From CAZGAH01 sp964523295 (GTDB taxonomy: Bacteria; Desulfobacterota; Desulfovibrionia; Desulfovibrionales; Desulfovibrionaceae), in contig CAZGAH010000004.1 in assembly GCA_964523295.1 (NCBI GenBank), forward strand, positions 48,549 through 112,548: 64,000 nucleotides of DNA. The letters run 5' to 3'. Of this stretch, positions 63,941-64,000 are shown piece by piece. The position numbers and the translations under genes are program-made. The notes under the pieces are model-generated. The model was not told where the DNA came from, ran no database searches, and saw only the letters and a program-made list of their open reading frames with translations. The first letter of the stretch is position 1. Every line of letters begins with the position of its first letter.

Positions 63941-64000
63941 CCGGTTCGTTGAGAACCTGGACGCGGGTTTCGTCCATCTCGATGATCGGCCCCGAGCGGA
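63934..64000 (-). pseudogene. IS66-family transposase (TnpC) fragment, runs off right edge
   Basis: The minus strand from the right end reads RSGPIIEMDETRVQVLNEPG, matching the catalytic-Asp region 'i-q-MDET-vQVLkEPGR' of IS66 TnpC. It stops matching at about 63935, where the intron maturase sequence begins. Only 22 codons are in the window, so the remainder must lie beyond it. Confidence 0.7.

Overview
The window reads as a chromosomal segment of a GC-rich, Gram-negative sulfate-reducer-like bacterium. Desulfovibrionales / Desulfobacterota is my best guess. The basis is gene style: many hybrid sensor kinases with QEELR/NEELAEQ coiled coils, an AmmeMemoRadiSam Memo-like gene, a YchF paralogue, a family-3 ABC system and a double-Cache-like kinase with CheR/CheB. 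No marker gene fixes the taxon. The contig carries one 10-N gap (1122-1131) inside tgt and several broken genes, so it is a draft assembly. No rRNA, tRNA or CRISPR array was seen.

Layout. 1-2.7 kb: YdcF-like/tgt pair and a U32-like Fe-S gene (minus strand). 2.8-3.1 kb: an AT-rich small membrane protein. 3.5-13.3 kb: a signalling module of two paralogous GAF histidine kinases, a stand-alone CheR, a CheB methylesterase without receiver, and a convergent receiver-kinase. 13.5-15.9 kb: a polar amino-acid ABC transporter with an intercistronic palindrome. 16-18.3 kb: Memo-like protein and YchF-like GTPase. 18.8-24.6 kb: a stop/start-coupled pair, a very large PAS hybrid kinase with HPt and a receiver-kinase. 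25.2-30 kb: TetR-RND efflux operon with an abnormal TetR/adaptor junction. 30.1-31.9 kb: radical SAM protein and a tRNA-thiolation-type PP-loop ATPase, convergent. 32.9-35.4 kb: chemoreceptor followed by a solute-binding protein gene broken by one in-frame TAA. 35.5-37.6 kb: secreted metalloprotease with Ca-binding-like repeats. 37.8-41.8 kb: lepA, lepB and a Pro/Ala-rich SH3 protein.

41.8-55.1 kb is an accessory island. Three remnants (A, B, C) of one RAYT-type (REP-associated Y1 transposase) element lie in the same orientation and bracket first an MFS exporter gene and then a type I restriction locus. That locus runs hsdM - AlbA_2/ATPase regulator - tiny ORF - hsdS - RloC/PrrC-like anticodon nuclease - hsdR, with 4-nt overlaps through the first five genes. 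The tiny ORF is a second copy of the hsdM 3' end, which suggests the regulator gene was inserted at the hsdM/hsdS junction. The nuclease gene is much more AT-rich than its surroundings. HsdMSR would restrict foreign DNA, and the nuclease would act as a fallback if restriction is inhibited.

55.1-62.7 kb (minus strand): MBL-fold hydrolase, HDOD and TPR proteins, then an unfamiliar membrane gene set. It comprises a DUF697 protein, an exporter-type ABC protein overlapping a secreted-side Cys-rich single-pass protein, an SPFH/band-7 protein, a 53-residue membrane peptide and a DUF533/TerB-like protein. This is the best candidate for an undescribed system. 62.9-64 kb: the decayed 3' part of a group II intron (domain V still recognisable, maturase broken at four places) fused to a fragment of an IS66-type transposase at the right edge.
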